This document shows positions 35,864 to 46,422 of a stretch of DNA of 64,000 nt, one piece after another. Positions within the stretch are counted from its first letter, which is position 1; each line of letters starts with the position of its first letter. The notes beneath the pieces are model-generated. The model was not told the DNA's origin and did no database searches. It saw only the letters and a program-made list of their open reading frames with translations. The translations under genes were made by a program, and so were the position numbers. Location: the NCBI RefSeq assembly GCF_033473495.1, contig NC_088943.1, forward strand, positions 124,001-188,000, written 5' to 3'. The DNA comes from Cercospora beticola (Eukaryota > Ascomycota > Dothideomycetes > Mycosphaerellales > Mycosphaerellaceae).

Positions 35864-37288
35864 ATGTCTCCAATGAAACATCATGTTCAGAGTCACGAAA
35901 TTGGTACGAGTATTCGAGCGTCCCACGAACGAAGTCAGTCCTTGATGCGTCTTTCCAACTATATGTACTACACTGCCCCCTCGTCATATCCCATCACATT
36001 CGTTCAGACTAGCGAACGCGAATCAGAGACTCACGAACAGCCAACTACTTTTCGCTCCTTCTCACAAAAGACGACCACACATTACGCTGCCAAAGGCTTC
36101 AGACAGCATAGTATACCCAAGCCTCCTTGTTCGAGAAACGCTTTCAAGATGTACGGCCAATCTCTCCGCCTCGCCAAAAAGGCAAGCAGAGAACACGCCG
36201 CTGCTTCTGCCGTTCCTCCGCCCTCAGCGGCACCAAATCTCCGCCCATCAAAGAAAAGGGCCGCAAGTGAAATTTCGGGAGAGAAAGAAGAGAAGAAGAC
36301 TTTTCCTCGCTCCCTCGCCAAGCGTCGTAGTGCTCAAACCACACCTCGCTGTTCCTGCTATTCTTCCAAGCCCGAGCCGGACTCTAAGCCCACGAAGGAG
36401 GAAAGGAGTAGATGGGCCGTTCCGGAAGACTCTGATAAAGAGGTCGGAGGAGAAGAAGTCTCTCGTCCTGTTTCGCGTCGCCGTCCTGGTCGCTCCGCTT
36501 CCGTCCGCCGTTCAAAGCGCATAGATAGCGCTCAGCCTCGCGTGGGATCTCCCGATGCCACACAGAAATCAGGAGAAGAAGAAAGGACTCCTCTCGCAGA
36601 AGAGGAAGTCCGTCTCCGCGCCAGAGTCGGTCCCGATGCCAACACGCGTCAACCTCGTCTCCTGATCTGCCGCTTGAAGATCTTCAGAGATACTGCGACC
36701 TCTCCCTCCTGCCGTCTCCAGTACGTCGCGAAATTCTTTCTCGAGGGAGAAGGAGCTGAGGTGCCTTGCGGAGAAATCGAAGCTTGGAGACTGTTGGCTT
36801 CGGAGAGTTGGGATGAATTACTTCATCTCGATCATGCAAAAATCAAGAGGAGTGAAGACACTCGAGGGGAATGTGCTCGCCTTCTCCAAACTCTCTTCCT
36901 TCCCTCCGGCCTCATAAAACCGGAGGTGAACAACGAGTTGGGCCTCTCGATGGCTCAAGATCTCATGCACATTGAGAGTGTATGGATCTACGATGCTTTT
37001 GAGAGAATGGGTCTCCTGCAGTACGTTCTTCGCGGTTTCCGACTTTTGGTGACGAACCATGCCCTTGAAGAGCGATATCGTTTCTTGGGGGTTTTGTTGT
37101 TGGCGCCGGGGAAATTTGATGACGAGGGGATGAGTAAATGTTGGAAAGGGTTGGAAGTGGAGAGGGTGGAGGAAATTTTGATGGGGGTTTATGAGAGGAG
37201 TGGGAAGTATAGGGTTGTGGTGAAGGATGGGTTGACTGAGTGGTTTCGGACTACGGTGATGGGGAGGTTTGCTTGGGGGTGGGATTGA
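35864..37288 (+). CDS. Hypothetical basic protein with conserved-looking C-terminal domain
   Basis: The frame gives 474 residues from the first ATG (35864); it is also open upstream to a GTG at 35798, and a later ATG at 36148 is possible. Residues about 110-270 are low-complexity and very basic, with NLS-like clusters (KKRAASEISGEKEEKK, SRRRPGRSASVRRSKR). The last 190 residues form a compact domain beginning LLICRLKIFRD and ending TTVMGRFAWGWD, with a helical LMHIESVWIYDAFERMGLLQ segment. I recognise no family. Nuclear location is inferred from the basic clusters. The last 130 bp are markedly G-rich compared with the rest of the gene. Confidence 0.7.
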   Translation: MSPMKHHVQSHEIGTSIRASHERSQSLMRLSNYMYYTAPSSYPITFVQTSERESETHEQPTTFRSFSQKTTTHYAAKGFRQHSIPKPPCSRNAFKMYGQSLRLAKKASREHAAASAVPPPSAAPNLRPSKKRAASEISGEKEEKKTFPRSLAKRRSAQTTPRCSCYSSKPEPDSKPTKEERSRWAVPEDSDKEVGGEEVSRPVSRRRPGRSASVRRSKRIDSAQPRVGSPDATQKSGEEERTPLAEEEVRLRARVGPDANTRQPRLLICRLKIFRDTATSPSCRLQYVAKFFLEGEGAEVPCGEIEAWRLLASESWDELLHLDHAKIKRSEDTRGECARLLQTLFLPSGLIKPEVNNELGLSMAQDLMHIESVWIYDAFERMGLLQYVLRGFRLLVTNHALEERYRFLGVLLLAPGKFDDEGMSKCWKGLEVERVEEILMGVYERSGKYRVVVKDGLTEWFRTTVMGRFAWGWD

Positions 37289-37510
37289 GGTGTTTTTGTC
37301 TCTGGGGAAAGAGAGGGGCCAGAGGGAGTGAGGAGGGGTATGGGTTTGATTTTATGCATTGTAGATTGACAGAATGATAATGTTAATGAATTGTGTTTCA
37401 AATACCTCTACGGATATCATGCCCCCGTGTCTCGCCACGCCAAAATTACAAATCGATGCGTGCAACAGAAGCATGCGACCTGCTCACCGTCTCTCTAATA
37501 TCTCTCAACT

Positions 37511-38436
37511 TGCAGTGCCATTCGAAATCGCCACGAATAAATTCTCATGCAGGATCTTCCGGCAGAGCGACGCCACGCCAGCTCTGATGTCTCCAATTTC
37601 GACCAACGATCCATGCAACTCTGGTAAAATACCTCCGAGTCTCACGATCTCCACACCTGGCAGAGAGCAAGCGTCCCTCTGTCGGACAAGGCCTTACAGA
37701 GCCATCAAATGGGCCCCAGCATAGTCTCCAAATCGATGTCGAAAATCGGAGCGATGCTACACCAGCTCTTGTGCCTCCGATTCTGATCAACGATCTATGC
37801 AACTCTGGCTACACACGCCTGAAACTTGCGACTTTGACAGCCAGTGGAGAGTGAACGTCTCTCTGTTCGACAAGAGCTTGCTGAGCCATCGTGTAAAAGC
37901 CAGCACGTTTTCGAAAATGATGTTGAAAATCAGAGCTATGTTTGAATCTTTTCGATACCTCTGACTGACAAAAATGGTTCCGTGCAACCCGAGGTGCAGA
38001 CGTCCGGAATCCGCGACCCCTATACCCAGCCGAGAGCGAAACATACCTCCATTGGACGGCACTACACAGAGCCGTCGAATGTATCCCAGAAGAGTTTTCG
38101 AATCCACGCTGAGAATCATAGCTATACCTGCATCCAATGTATACCTCTGACTCGTACGAGTGGCTCTGCGCCAGTCGATATACAGACGTCGAGATCTCGT
38201 GGACATGATAATAGTCAGAGACTGCTTGCTGCTTCATCACCCCAGAGTCTACAGAGCCGTCGAATATACCCAAGCAAGGTCTCGAAATCAATGCTGAGAC
38301 TTAGAGCTATGTCTGTGTCCTAGATACAGCTCTGCCTCATACAGTCCTTCCGTGCTATAAGTTATACAGACGCCAAACTTTCGTCAGATTCTGGGCGGAA
38401 GCGTCGTCCATGCAGACCGCTCGGCACTGTTTTGGA
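37511..38436 (-). repeat. Diverged tandem array, about five 186-bp units
   Basis: Units begin near 37511, 37695, 37879, 38065 and 38251 (periods about 184-186 bp). Anchors recur in each: ACAGAGCCRTCGAAT, TCGAAATC(G/A)ATG-like and AGAGCTATG. Identity between neighbouring units is only moderate. The period is 62 codons, and on the minus strand a 139-codon frame (37787-38206) covers two units whose translations are each 62 residues and align at SQRY, IA and F/MF positions. That could be a decayed repeat protein or a minisatellite that happens to have a period divisible by three. I favour a non-coding or decayed repeat. Confidence 0.7.
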
Positions 38437-39569
38437 CTACAATGAACACAACAGTGTGATTGTCAACAACTTCCCGGTCAAGTACTCAACAGGAGATATT
38501 GGTCATTCCTCTCGCGGAGATCAACTTCTGAGTCGACCTGAGCTCGCAGACCTGAGCTCGCAGACGTACGTGAGAAGATTTGCGACGCAATTGGAAAAGT
38601 CGAACGCTTACTTGGTTTTCTTTTTTTTTTTGCACGGGCCCACTAGCTCATAGAGAGCTACAAGGAGAACACAAGACGTACCTGGAAAGAGTTCCCATAT
38701 CTGTGCCAGGAACATGCTGAAAATCATTTCTGGTCAATGCATCGAGATCAGCTTCAATGGGAATGAAATTCATAGTCTACTTGCGCGGTTGTCTCACATG
38801 TCGAATGCATTGCACGGTGGCCTTCTTTCGAGATCTGCTAGAGACTACTTGTTGCTCCATTATCCCTAGCAATTGCTGAGCCATTCCGCACAACCCAGCA
38901 GAATCCAAAACCGCTACTAAAGATCAGAGTCACCTCTCAGTCCTTCATATAGCTCTAATCCCACCAACCATTCATCCCCACTCGACATTCAGATCCCAGA
39001 ATTCCCTCCATCGCCGTACAGCCAACAACGACACCCAAATCCCAAGACTGATCGAGAAGATGAAGAATGATGCCCAGTACGATGACCCCTTCAAGTTGTA
39101 GTATCGTCTCATCTCGACTCAGAACAAGCTGCGCCTGAGACGTACTATCGCATTGTGTGATATACCCGCACCTTTTGTGATATTTCTGAAGTTGGACGGA
39201 GGAAAGGTTGCTGCTACATTGGGTTGTAACATATAAAGGCATGAAGAGCGAGACCGCTTGATTCTGCTTCAAAATCTATTTGTTGAAAGTCGGAGTCGTG
39301 CTCAAATCCAACCAAAGTGGCTCTTAGAAGTCTCGTTGAGCAAAACAAAAGGAATGTCTTCGTGACATGGTTGGTATAATTTCGTCAGGCTTGCTCGCTT
39401 ATATTCATAGCTATGTATAATGATTGTGGTCCAATGCCATGCCGTTCAAAATCCAAGGGTATCGCGGTCTTCCATGCCATACAAGATACACGCACCTCTA
39501 TTCCCAACGCATTCATAACTCTGTTCGCATTCTCATTTCCATTCATCATCGAGCCAACCATCATCATCC
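38437..39569. other. Intergenic, no gene supported
   Basis: The region holds a 14-bp perfect tandem duplication (GACCTGAGCTCGCA, 38535-38562) and a run of thirteen or so T with one C near 38619-38631. A minus-strand frame at 38955-39272 has a hydrophobic centre (LEGVIVLGIILHLLD) but nothing recognisable. Confidence 0.35.
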
Positions 39570-40624
39570 TTACAACAAGATAGCAGCAGCAGCGACACCA
39601 ACGACACCAGCCGCAGAGCCCATGAGTCCGAGACCAGTGGGCATAGCGCCAGAGTCGGTGTTTGTCGGGGTGACAGTGTTGCCATCAGAGTCGGTCGTGA
39701 CAGCAACGCCGGTGGCTTCAGCGACACGGATGCCGAAAGATGTGCTGAGGGAAGTGATGCTGCTTCCTGCGCTGTCGGTTGTGGTGACAGTTGTGGTTGC
39801 TGTGGCGGTCGTTTCGGCTGTGCAGCCTGACCAGGTTGTCCAAGGTGCGGAGGAGCCCCAAGGGCCGTCGGTCCAGCCTGTGATGTCAAGGTTAGTATAC
39901 GTTTTCTTCAGATGTGAAGGGGGACAAGCAGAATGTAAGACTCACCAGACCAAGTACTCGCGGGACAAGCATCAGTTCCCCACCACTGCGTCCAAGGACC
40001 TTTCGTCCACGACCCACTCGAAGCCCAAGGCCCGTTTCCCCAACCACCACTCCCGCGACCTGGTCCAAAAGGTCCATAGCCCCCAGCGTTACCAGGCCCG
40101 TGCCAGCCTACAGGACCATTCCAGAACCCTTCACCTCCATCATTGGTAGTCCACGCATCAGGCCAAGCTTGACCTCCCACAAAACCATTACTCTTCCACC
40201 AATCGCCCGCACTCGAAAGATCGCTCGGAAGAGGATGCGCAGAAGTAATACTATCCCACTCAGCGGTGTCCGTGGGGGCAGCAGTCAAACTCGCAGTGGA
40301 AGTCCAAGACGCGAAATCCGAGTAAGCGGAAGTTGGCCAAGGCCCTGCGCCTCCACCCCATTTGCCTCCTCCGCCGTAGCCAGCGTGAGCGGAAGCCCAA
40401 GAGGACCAGGCAGATGTCTCGGTCGGGAGACCTTTGGAACTGGCCCAGCTAGCCCATTCGGCGCTGTTGGTGGGGTAACCTGTGACGCTGTTTTCGCTGG
40501 CCCATTGACCCCATGCACCATAGCCGTCTTCGCCGTTTGCGCCGCGGCCGCCGAAGCCTTGGGGAGAAGCGAGGGCGAGGGTGGAGAGAGTGGAGAGGAG
40601 AGCGGCGGTGCTTGTTTGTTTCAT
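39570..40624 (-). CDS. Secreted Trp/Gly/Ser-rich protein, probable GPI anchor
   Basis: Two exons are joined across a 68-bp intron (39878-39945) with donor GTGAGT and a textbook TACTAAC branch site, giving 328 residues. The start at 40624 gives a signal peptide (MKQTSTAALLSTLSTLALAS). The mature part is low-complexity, with repeated Trp-containing motifs (EWASWASSKGLPTE, AWSSWASAHAGYG, DFASWTSTASL) and a Gly/Trp-rich section (WGGGAGPWP, GWGNGPWASS). Exon 2 adds a Thr-rich stalk (TAETTATATTTVTTTD) and a C-terminal GLGLMGSAAGVVGVAAAAIL, a typical GPI-attachment signal. A cell-wall or plasma-membrane surface protein is the natural reading. I recognise no named family. Confidence 0.78.
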
Positions 40625-42902
40625 CCTGGCGAGGCTTTTGGTTGTTGCTGTGGTTAAGATCCGGCTGAGGTGTGGATGTGAGAGATAAGAAACAAAAGAG
40701 ACAAGGAAATGGAGAAGTGTCAAGCTTCATATACCCAGCTGTGTCCAAGAATGGCACAGCATGTCAGCATCCCTGCGGTGATCGTGAAGAAAAAGGCTGG
40801 GAGACGTTGGCGGTTGACGACGACAGACCTACGCGCATCCTCCTGCGTTACTGTTGTTGTTACTGCTGCTCACATGGTTTCGGAAAATACGCGTCATGCC
40901 GGCAGACGCGCAAACAATGACCGCCGTCAGCGACCAGCGCATGTCGTTATTTGCGGAGGATCGACGCGAGGCTGAATTGTTGGTTGGTGGTGGAAGAGGA
41001 GAGAGCTGAAGTCGGTTCCACTGCAGCAACGCCCCGGATGCTGGAAATCGAGGGCGGAGAGCCGGTGCCAAGACGGGGCACGTGATATGCCGAAACGGTG
41101 GACCAGCAATGAGGTCGGAGAGGAGAGGTTCTGCGATCGGATTCCGATAGCAATGTCAATGGGAGCCATTCCTGAGTTATCTTTTATGGAGTTGTAGTGA
41201 TGCATATTGTGAAGGTTGTTCCTCATACCAGACAGTGGCATGAACAAAGACTGTTATCCGTCCCATGACTTTCTCACCCGGTCGCCGAGGAGACTTTCCA
41301 ACAGCCTCCCATTGTCGTTGACAACATCTCGGACTTCCACCGCCATCTTGCGGGGAGGCGAGCACTCCCGAACACTCCGTTGCAGCTCTTGACCCATTCT
41401 GAAACGGCGCCCCAGCACGAACCTCTAAGGTCATCCGACCACGCCTGGAGCACGATCTGGCGAAGTGCCACGAATCCACTGCTACGTGTCTATGATACTG
41501 ATACTGATGGCTTTCACAGCTTCTCAGTCCTTCGAGATGCCTCATACGGGATGTTCATCGTCCAATGAGAAGATAGCACCGCTCCGACCCCCATCGTGAT
41601 CACACCGCATCTCCAAGAACCCGTTGCGCGGCCTCTCTGCAGTCACAGCTGCAACTCTGCAGAATCGCGATCCTCATCAGGCTGGCACTTGCGTACTCCC
41701 CAGAGAGGCGAAGCTTGGCCATTGCTTGACTGTTTGGACTTCCAGCGCCGACCAACTCTGCACTTCTTCCATCCAATCTGCCTGATTGGCTGTACATCTG
41801 CAGTGTCACGATGCTGTCAGACCGGGCTTGCGCGTGCTGGAGTGCAGGAAGGCTTGGCTGAGGACACTGGCGAGAATTATGTCAGCGCCGCGTGGCCGAT
41901 GCGCTGATGCAGGACTTTGTGCCATTGAATCCGCTTCCTCAGGCCGCATCGAAGGTGATAGTACCGTATGGGATGAGATGAATGGTGAGGAGACGCACGA
42001 GCTGTGTCACATCTGCTGCGAGCGTAGAATTCGCACGGAAAAAGTGGAAAGTGCAGCATCTAACGCTCATGTCTTGGTCCGACGCAGTCCGCGGAAGAAG
42101 CTCTGTTCTACGCATACGCTTCGCCAAATGCGGCCGCCCAGATCACGCTCCTCAGCAACAGCTGCACACACTTGCGGCGACAATCTCTCCAGCACTGAGA
42201 ACACAAGCAACTTCAAACCTCGCTTTGAAGTTGGGCAAGCGAAGGAGCAGTATCCAGCCAGCATCTCTCCACTGTCTCGGAAGTGGCAGACATTCAATTC
42301 CAATGTCTGGGCTTGCTTGATGAGCTACGCGAAAGGGGCAGGCTCTTTGCAAAAGCATTCGCCTCCTCAACTTCTCTCCTCCTTTCCTGAGTTCTTCACT
42401 GATCTTGATACCAGGCTACTGCTATTTTCTCTACCCACTATACACATCCTCAGGATACTATACTCATATCAATATCATTGTTGTGCTTCTGCTGTGGCAT
42501 GGCTATCGTAGAGAAGACCTGCCAAGATATCCTGCTTCATGGCCATCAATGCGCATTCCCGGCCTCGGGTCGACAAAGGCACTGTCTTGCACAAAGACCG
42601 CGACCTTCTGGTAATAGCATTGTCGCCAGAAAACTTCTTTGATCGATTTTTGGTGCACTGACAATGGCGTTGAGATTTCTTTCATCCTGGACAGCGCCAT
42701 TGTTGGAAGATGCCTCTTGTGAAAATGTACAAGTATGGTTCTCTGTCGGGCCTCACTACAGTTCTCAAAACTCACGAACCCAACAGTTTACACATTTGCT
42801 GCTTACCTTCCAACTCGAAATTCAACACTTCGAATCTGCAGGACAGACTTCGAACTCCAAAACTAAGATCCAAGACCAACAAGTAAGAAAATCAAAATAA
42901 CA
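40625..42902. other. 2.3 kb without a supported gene
   Basis: Many overlapping frames exist on both strands. The longest (plus 41786-42511, 241 codons) is rich in Cys, Arg and Ser without domain or signal features and is contradicted by overlapping minus-strand frames of similar quality. The final 100 bp are AC-rich with AATAACAATGG at the next start. Confidence 0.35.
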
Positions 42903-44825
42903 ATGGCCACATCACACCCATACAGACAGGACGACCCGGCCGAGCACTCCAATGCAAGCTTCTGGCGCGAATACGATGCGGCAAGACCAGCGAACCAGAC
43001 CATCCGCGGAGAGCTTGCCGATCGTAAACGAGCCCTGAGATCCATCGACGAGGTACAGGGCGAATTCGAAGGCGATGACTACTGGGCACTCGGCGCGGAT
43101 CCGAACATAAGTGGTGCAGAAGCGCTCGCACGTATGAGACGTGAAGGCGCTGAGCGGAGTGAGTGCGACCCCGACCCCGTTGAGGTTGTTCGCATGCACG
43201 GCCGACGATATTTCGGCGACGAGGATCTTGATGATAGTGATGCTGACTCTGATTCCAGCGCGGAATGCGATGAGCTGTGCGATGAAAGCGACGACGAGAG
43301 AGAAGCGGCAGAACATTCAATCCCTGTTGCACGAATGGGTCCGGCAACGTACATGGCACACACCATGTATGGTAACTGGCGCATCACAAGCCTCGTCGCG
43401 GCCTTTGAGAGACTGCAAGAAGCCGACGACCTAGAAGACGTCGCGGACGAGTCTCAAGAGCTTATTGACACTACGATCCACGTAGCACAGCACGCACGTC
43501 TTCCGACTGATGGTTTCGACGCGATTTTCCAGGTCGCTCAACGAGACATCCTGGCACGAGAGGAGGCCAGACGTGAAGAAGAAATCTTGAGTTACCAAAG
43601 AGAACGCCTGGAGCGGCTGGACAAGATTCTCGATGAGCGGGCAGATCTCGAAGCGAACCTTGCCATGAACCAAGAGCTCATCAAGCGCGAAACAAGGGAC
43701 TTCAAAGAGGGACAGGCGATCTGGAAGAGAGATGACCCCGAAGGCTACGTGAACTTCGAAAGGTTCAAGACCGCCACTCACACCAGCGTTGCATCGCAGT
43801 ACGAAGGCTCAAGCGTCAACTCCGCAATTGTTCTCGAGTGGGCGATCCTCTGCTGGGGTATTGGCGTCTTCAAGTATCCCGATTTCCTCGTCGACAGCAT
43901 CCGCCGTCTCGCTCGGCTGCATTACTCTCGAGTACTGCTCACGTACGACATCCATGGCAGCAAATGGGAGGAACACACTTGGAACCTCATCGAGGCAGAG
44001 GCTGGTACCTATCCTTCATGGAAAGACACGCCGCAAGGTCGTGCTCTCGCCAAATGGGAATCCAGTGCTGATGGCCAGGTTAACGAAATGCACCGGCAGA
44101 GCTTTAGCCGCTACGGGTATGAGCCACAGCCTGCTGTGGGAGGCGAAGTCCTACAACCCAAGGGCTACGCCAAGTTCGTTGAGCCGACAGATGTCCCTTT
44201 TCTCCGCCGACTGGAGATCATCCGCGCGGGCTTCGATATTCGCGTCGTACGACACGCACAATCCTTGCGAGATCCTGAGCGAGTGCGCAAACTCGCCAAT
44301 CCTCAATACGAAGGTCGGACTGTAGACAGCCACAGAAATGCTGGCTTCGGTATCTTCGCATGGATTGCAGGAGCGGTCAAGCACCTCGCCGAGGACCCGC
44401 ACGAGCGAACCAGCGAGGAGAAAGAAGTCCGTCGACAACTGTGCACGGATATGATCAACTTCAGCACGACTCTGAACCGGGAGAAGTGTGTCCGCAAGCT
44501 GATGAGATTAGCCATCGCAAGCGTCTTGGTGCCTTACAGCGCCTTTGCCGGCTATCACGGTTCCACAATTGCCATTCCACCAAATTCTCGACCAAAGAGA
44601 ATTACACAGCTGGAACAACAGGCCCGTACTCGACGGGCTCAGATCATCCTGGTCCGAACCGGCCAACACAATAACGGTGCTTGGGTGCCCCGACCTCTTC
44701 TACTCAGAGTGGAGGAGCGAGTGTCTGCTCCGACGCTGACTTCGCCTTGTTCGCCGACGGATGGCTGGGAGACCGATGACGAGGCGGATCCCACTCCGCC
44801 GTCTTCGCCTTCACCTGTACGATAG
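42903..44825 (+). CDS. Hypothetical protein, 640 aa, single exon
   Basis: This is a long uninterrupted frame with a strong start context (CAACAATGGC). I recognise no family. Residues about 100-145 are very acidic (GDEDLDDSDADSDSSAE). Residues about 215-265 form a charged coiled-coil-like helix (AREEARREEEILSYQRERL). The middle contains a Trp-rich globular segment (LEWAILCWGIGVFKYPDF, WEEHTWNLIEAEAG), and the C-terminus is a Pro/Ser tail. There is no signal peptide or convincing membrane segment, so it is likely intracellular. It sits between intergenic stretches of 2.3 kb and 0.65 kb, and no neighbour suggests its role. Confidence 0.78.
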   Translation: MATSHPYRQDDPAEHSNASFWREYDAARPANQTIRGELADRKRALRSIDEVQGEFEGDDYWALGADPNISGAEALARMRREGAERSECDPDPVEVVRMHGRRYFGDEDLDDSDADSDSSAECDELCDESDDEREAAEHSIPVARMGPATYMAHTMYGNWRITSLVAAFERLQEADDLEDVADESQELIDTTIHVAQHARLPTDGFDAIFQVAQRDILAREEARREEEILSYQRERLERLDKILDERADLEANLAMNQELIKRETRDFKEGQAIWKRDDPEGYVNFERFKTATHTSVASQYEGSSVNSAIVLEWAILCWGIGVFKYPDFLVDSIRRLARLHYSRVLLTYDIHGSKWEEHTWNLIEAEAGTYPSWKDTPQGRALAKWESSADGQVNEMHRQSFSRYGYEPQPAVGGEVLQPKGYAKFVEPTDVPFLRRLEIIRAGFDIRVVRHAQSLRDPERVRKLANPQYEGRTVDSHRNAGFGIFAWIAGAVKHLAEDPHERTSEEKEVRRQLCTDMINFSTTLNREKCVRKLMRLAIASVLVPYSAFAGYHGSTIAIPPNSRPKRITQLEQQARTRRAQIILVRTGQHNNGAWVPRPLLLRVEERVSAPTLTSPCSPTDGWETDDEADPTPPSSPSPVR

Positions 44826-45480
44826 ACTTCGGAGGAGAGCGCACGGGAGCAAGTTGGTGGCCGGTGTTCGGTAGGCTAGTTCTGAGCATCTCAGCGATCG
44901 TTGCATATGACGGAAATAGTTTCGCATTAAACAATCTTTTTTCACAAATTGACTTTTATTCTCACTACATCTCACTTGCAATTGTCTCATCATAAACAGT
45001 ACCATACAGCAATATTGTGGTCGAAAACATAGAGAAATCTCGTCGAACAATCGAATCTACAGCGATCATCAACGGGAAGTGGATAATGAATCTGCCAAGG
45101 CTCATCACTATACATGCGAATCGTTGCGATCCTGAATGAACTCTGCTCATGTCCACCATTTACAGGTAATGTAGTGAGAGCTTCTTGTCTCGTATCGCAA
45201 GGACCCATAACGTGCCAAGAAGATGCGTCTTTGTCCTGATGAACTGACTGCCACCGATCTTGTTCCCCAGCTTTTCTTTGTTCTTTACCACGAGACTGGG
45301 GTAGGTACAATACGAACCTGTTGATGACTACAGCTTCGACGATCGAAATGGAAAACAAAGAATACACGAATCCTTCCCTCCACCACAGCAACTCTTGATC
45401 ATGAAACCTCTTTTCCAAGCTTCTCTACACCATCACCACGCCCATCCTCCACAACACCCAACAAATCAAAGCCACCCATC
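44826..45480. other. Intergenic, promoter of the secreted protein gene
   Basis: The last 90 bp before 45481 are CT- and CA-rich (CCATCACCACGCCCATCC), like the leader of the gene at 33711. A minus-strand frame at 44990-45418 lacks features and overlaps this leader. Confidence 0.4.
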
Positions 45481-46217
45481 ATGAAACTCCTCACGGCCCC
45501 ACTCATATTCCTTCTGGGCACAGCTGCCCTTGTATCAGCAGACGCCCGCTCCGACTGCGAACACTCACATCCCAAAATCTTCAAACTCATCCAAGACTTC
45601 TGCGGGGGAAAAACAAACATGGTCGTACCAGAGTACTATACACAAACAGGGAAAGTGGGACCAAAGGATAGTAGGATCTGGATTGATGGTATGTGATTCC
45701 CGATCCGAGAAGCGAAGCTTCGAGGGAAGAGACGCGTAGAAGCGTAGCTTCGAGAAATCCCAAGAAAAACAGAGTAATAGAAAGAGGTGTTGTGAATGTG
45801 AAGAGGTTGACAATTTGTAGGAACAATGAAACTCTTCGCCTGCAACCCACCCCAATGGGTCCCCATGCACATCTGCCGAGGACAGTTCTATGATATGTGT
45901 GCTGCGCATAAGAAAGTGGGATTGTTTGGAAAGGGAGGATGTCAGACTTGGGTAAGAAGAATCCACACCCCCACGCATCCCAAAATGTCTTCTTTCGTTT
46001 CATTTGTCTTCCACTGACTGACGTCTTCTGTGTTGAACAGCGAATCCAATACGCCACCGACGCGAAATTCCCCGCTTCTATTGACGATGTTGACTTTGGG
46101 TTAGGAGATGCGGATGAGGAGAAAGGCAAAGGGAAAGGGTTTACGGAGACGGCGAGTGATGCGGCGGAGCAGAATCAGGAGTGGATGAGTCAGAAGGATT
46201 GGAAGTTCCCACAGTGA
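45481..46217 (+). CDS. Small secreted cysteine-containing protein, 171 aa
   Basis: Three exons are joined across introns 45689-45820 (132 bp) and 45952-46040 (89 bp), each join restoring one frame. MKLLTAPLIFLLGTAALVSA is a signal peptide. The mature protein has six cysteines: SDCEHS, DFCGGK, FACNPP, HICRGQ, DMCAAH and GGCQTW. The C-terminus is charged and cysteine-free (DEEKGKGKGF...EWMSQKDWKFPQ). A disulfide-rich N-terminal domain with a flexible tail is likely. I recognise no family, and an effector-type role is inference. Intron 1 contains an unusual pair of near-palindromic 16-mers, listed separately. Confidence 0.75.
45709..45754. repeat. Repeated near-palindromic 16-mer inside an intron
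   Basis: GAAGCGAAGCTTCGAG (45709-45724) and GAAGCGTAGCTTCGAG (45739-45754) lie 30 bp apart. Each contains a CGAAGCTTCG-type palindrome, perfect in the first copy. They sit in intron 1 of the secreted protein gene and could form hairpins in RNA. Function is unknown; it may be a tiny insertion remnant. Confidence 0.6.
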
Positions 46218-46422
46218 GGGGAGAATGGGAAGGAGAGTGGGGTTGGGATGGGTGGGGACGAGGATGAGAATGTGAACACTGTTTCATTCTTGCGTTTGAC
46301 GCCGCTTTTGTCTCGTTGTGGTAAGCGACAAATTGAGTCTTATCGAGAATTTTTCAAGCTGCCCTTGCGGATTGAGTCGCAATTCTAAATGGCATGATTT
46401 CGTCCTCGCCTCGGCTTTTTTT

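Noticed and set aside
37511..38436. CRISPR-like array
   Set aside because: Units are about 186 bp and diverged along their whole length with no short conserved repeat plus unique spacers; the genome is fungal.
41786..42511. 241-codon plus-strand frame
   Set aside because: Composition is Arg/Ser/Cys-rich with no domain, signal or splice evidence, and several minus-strand frames of similar length overlap it.
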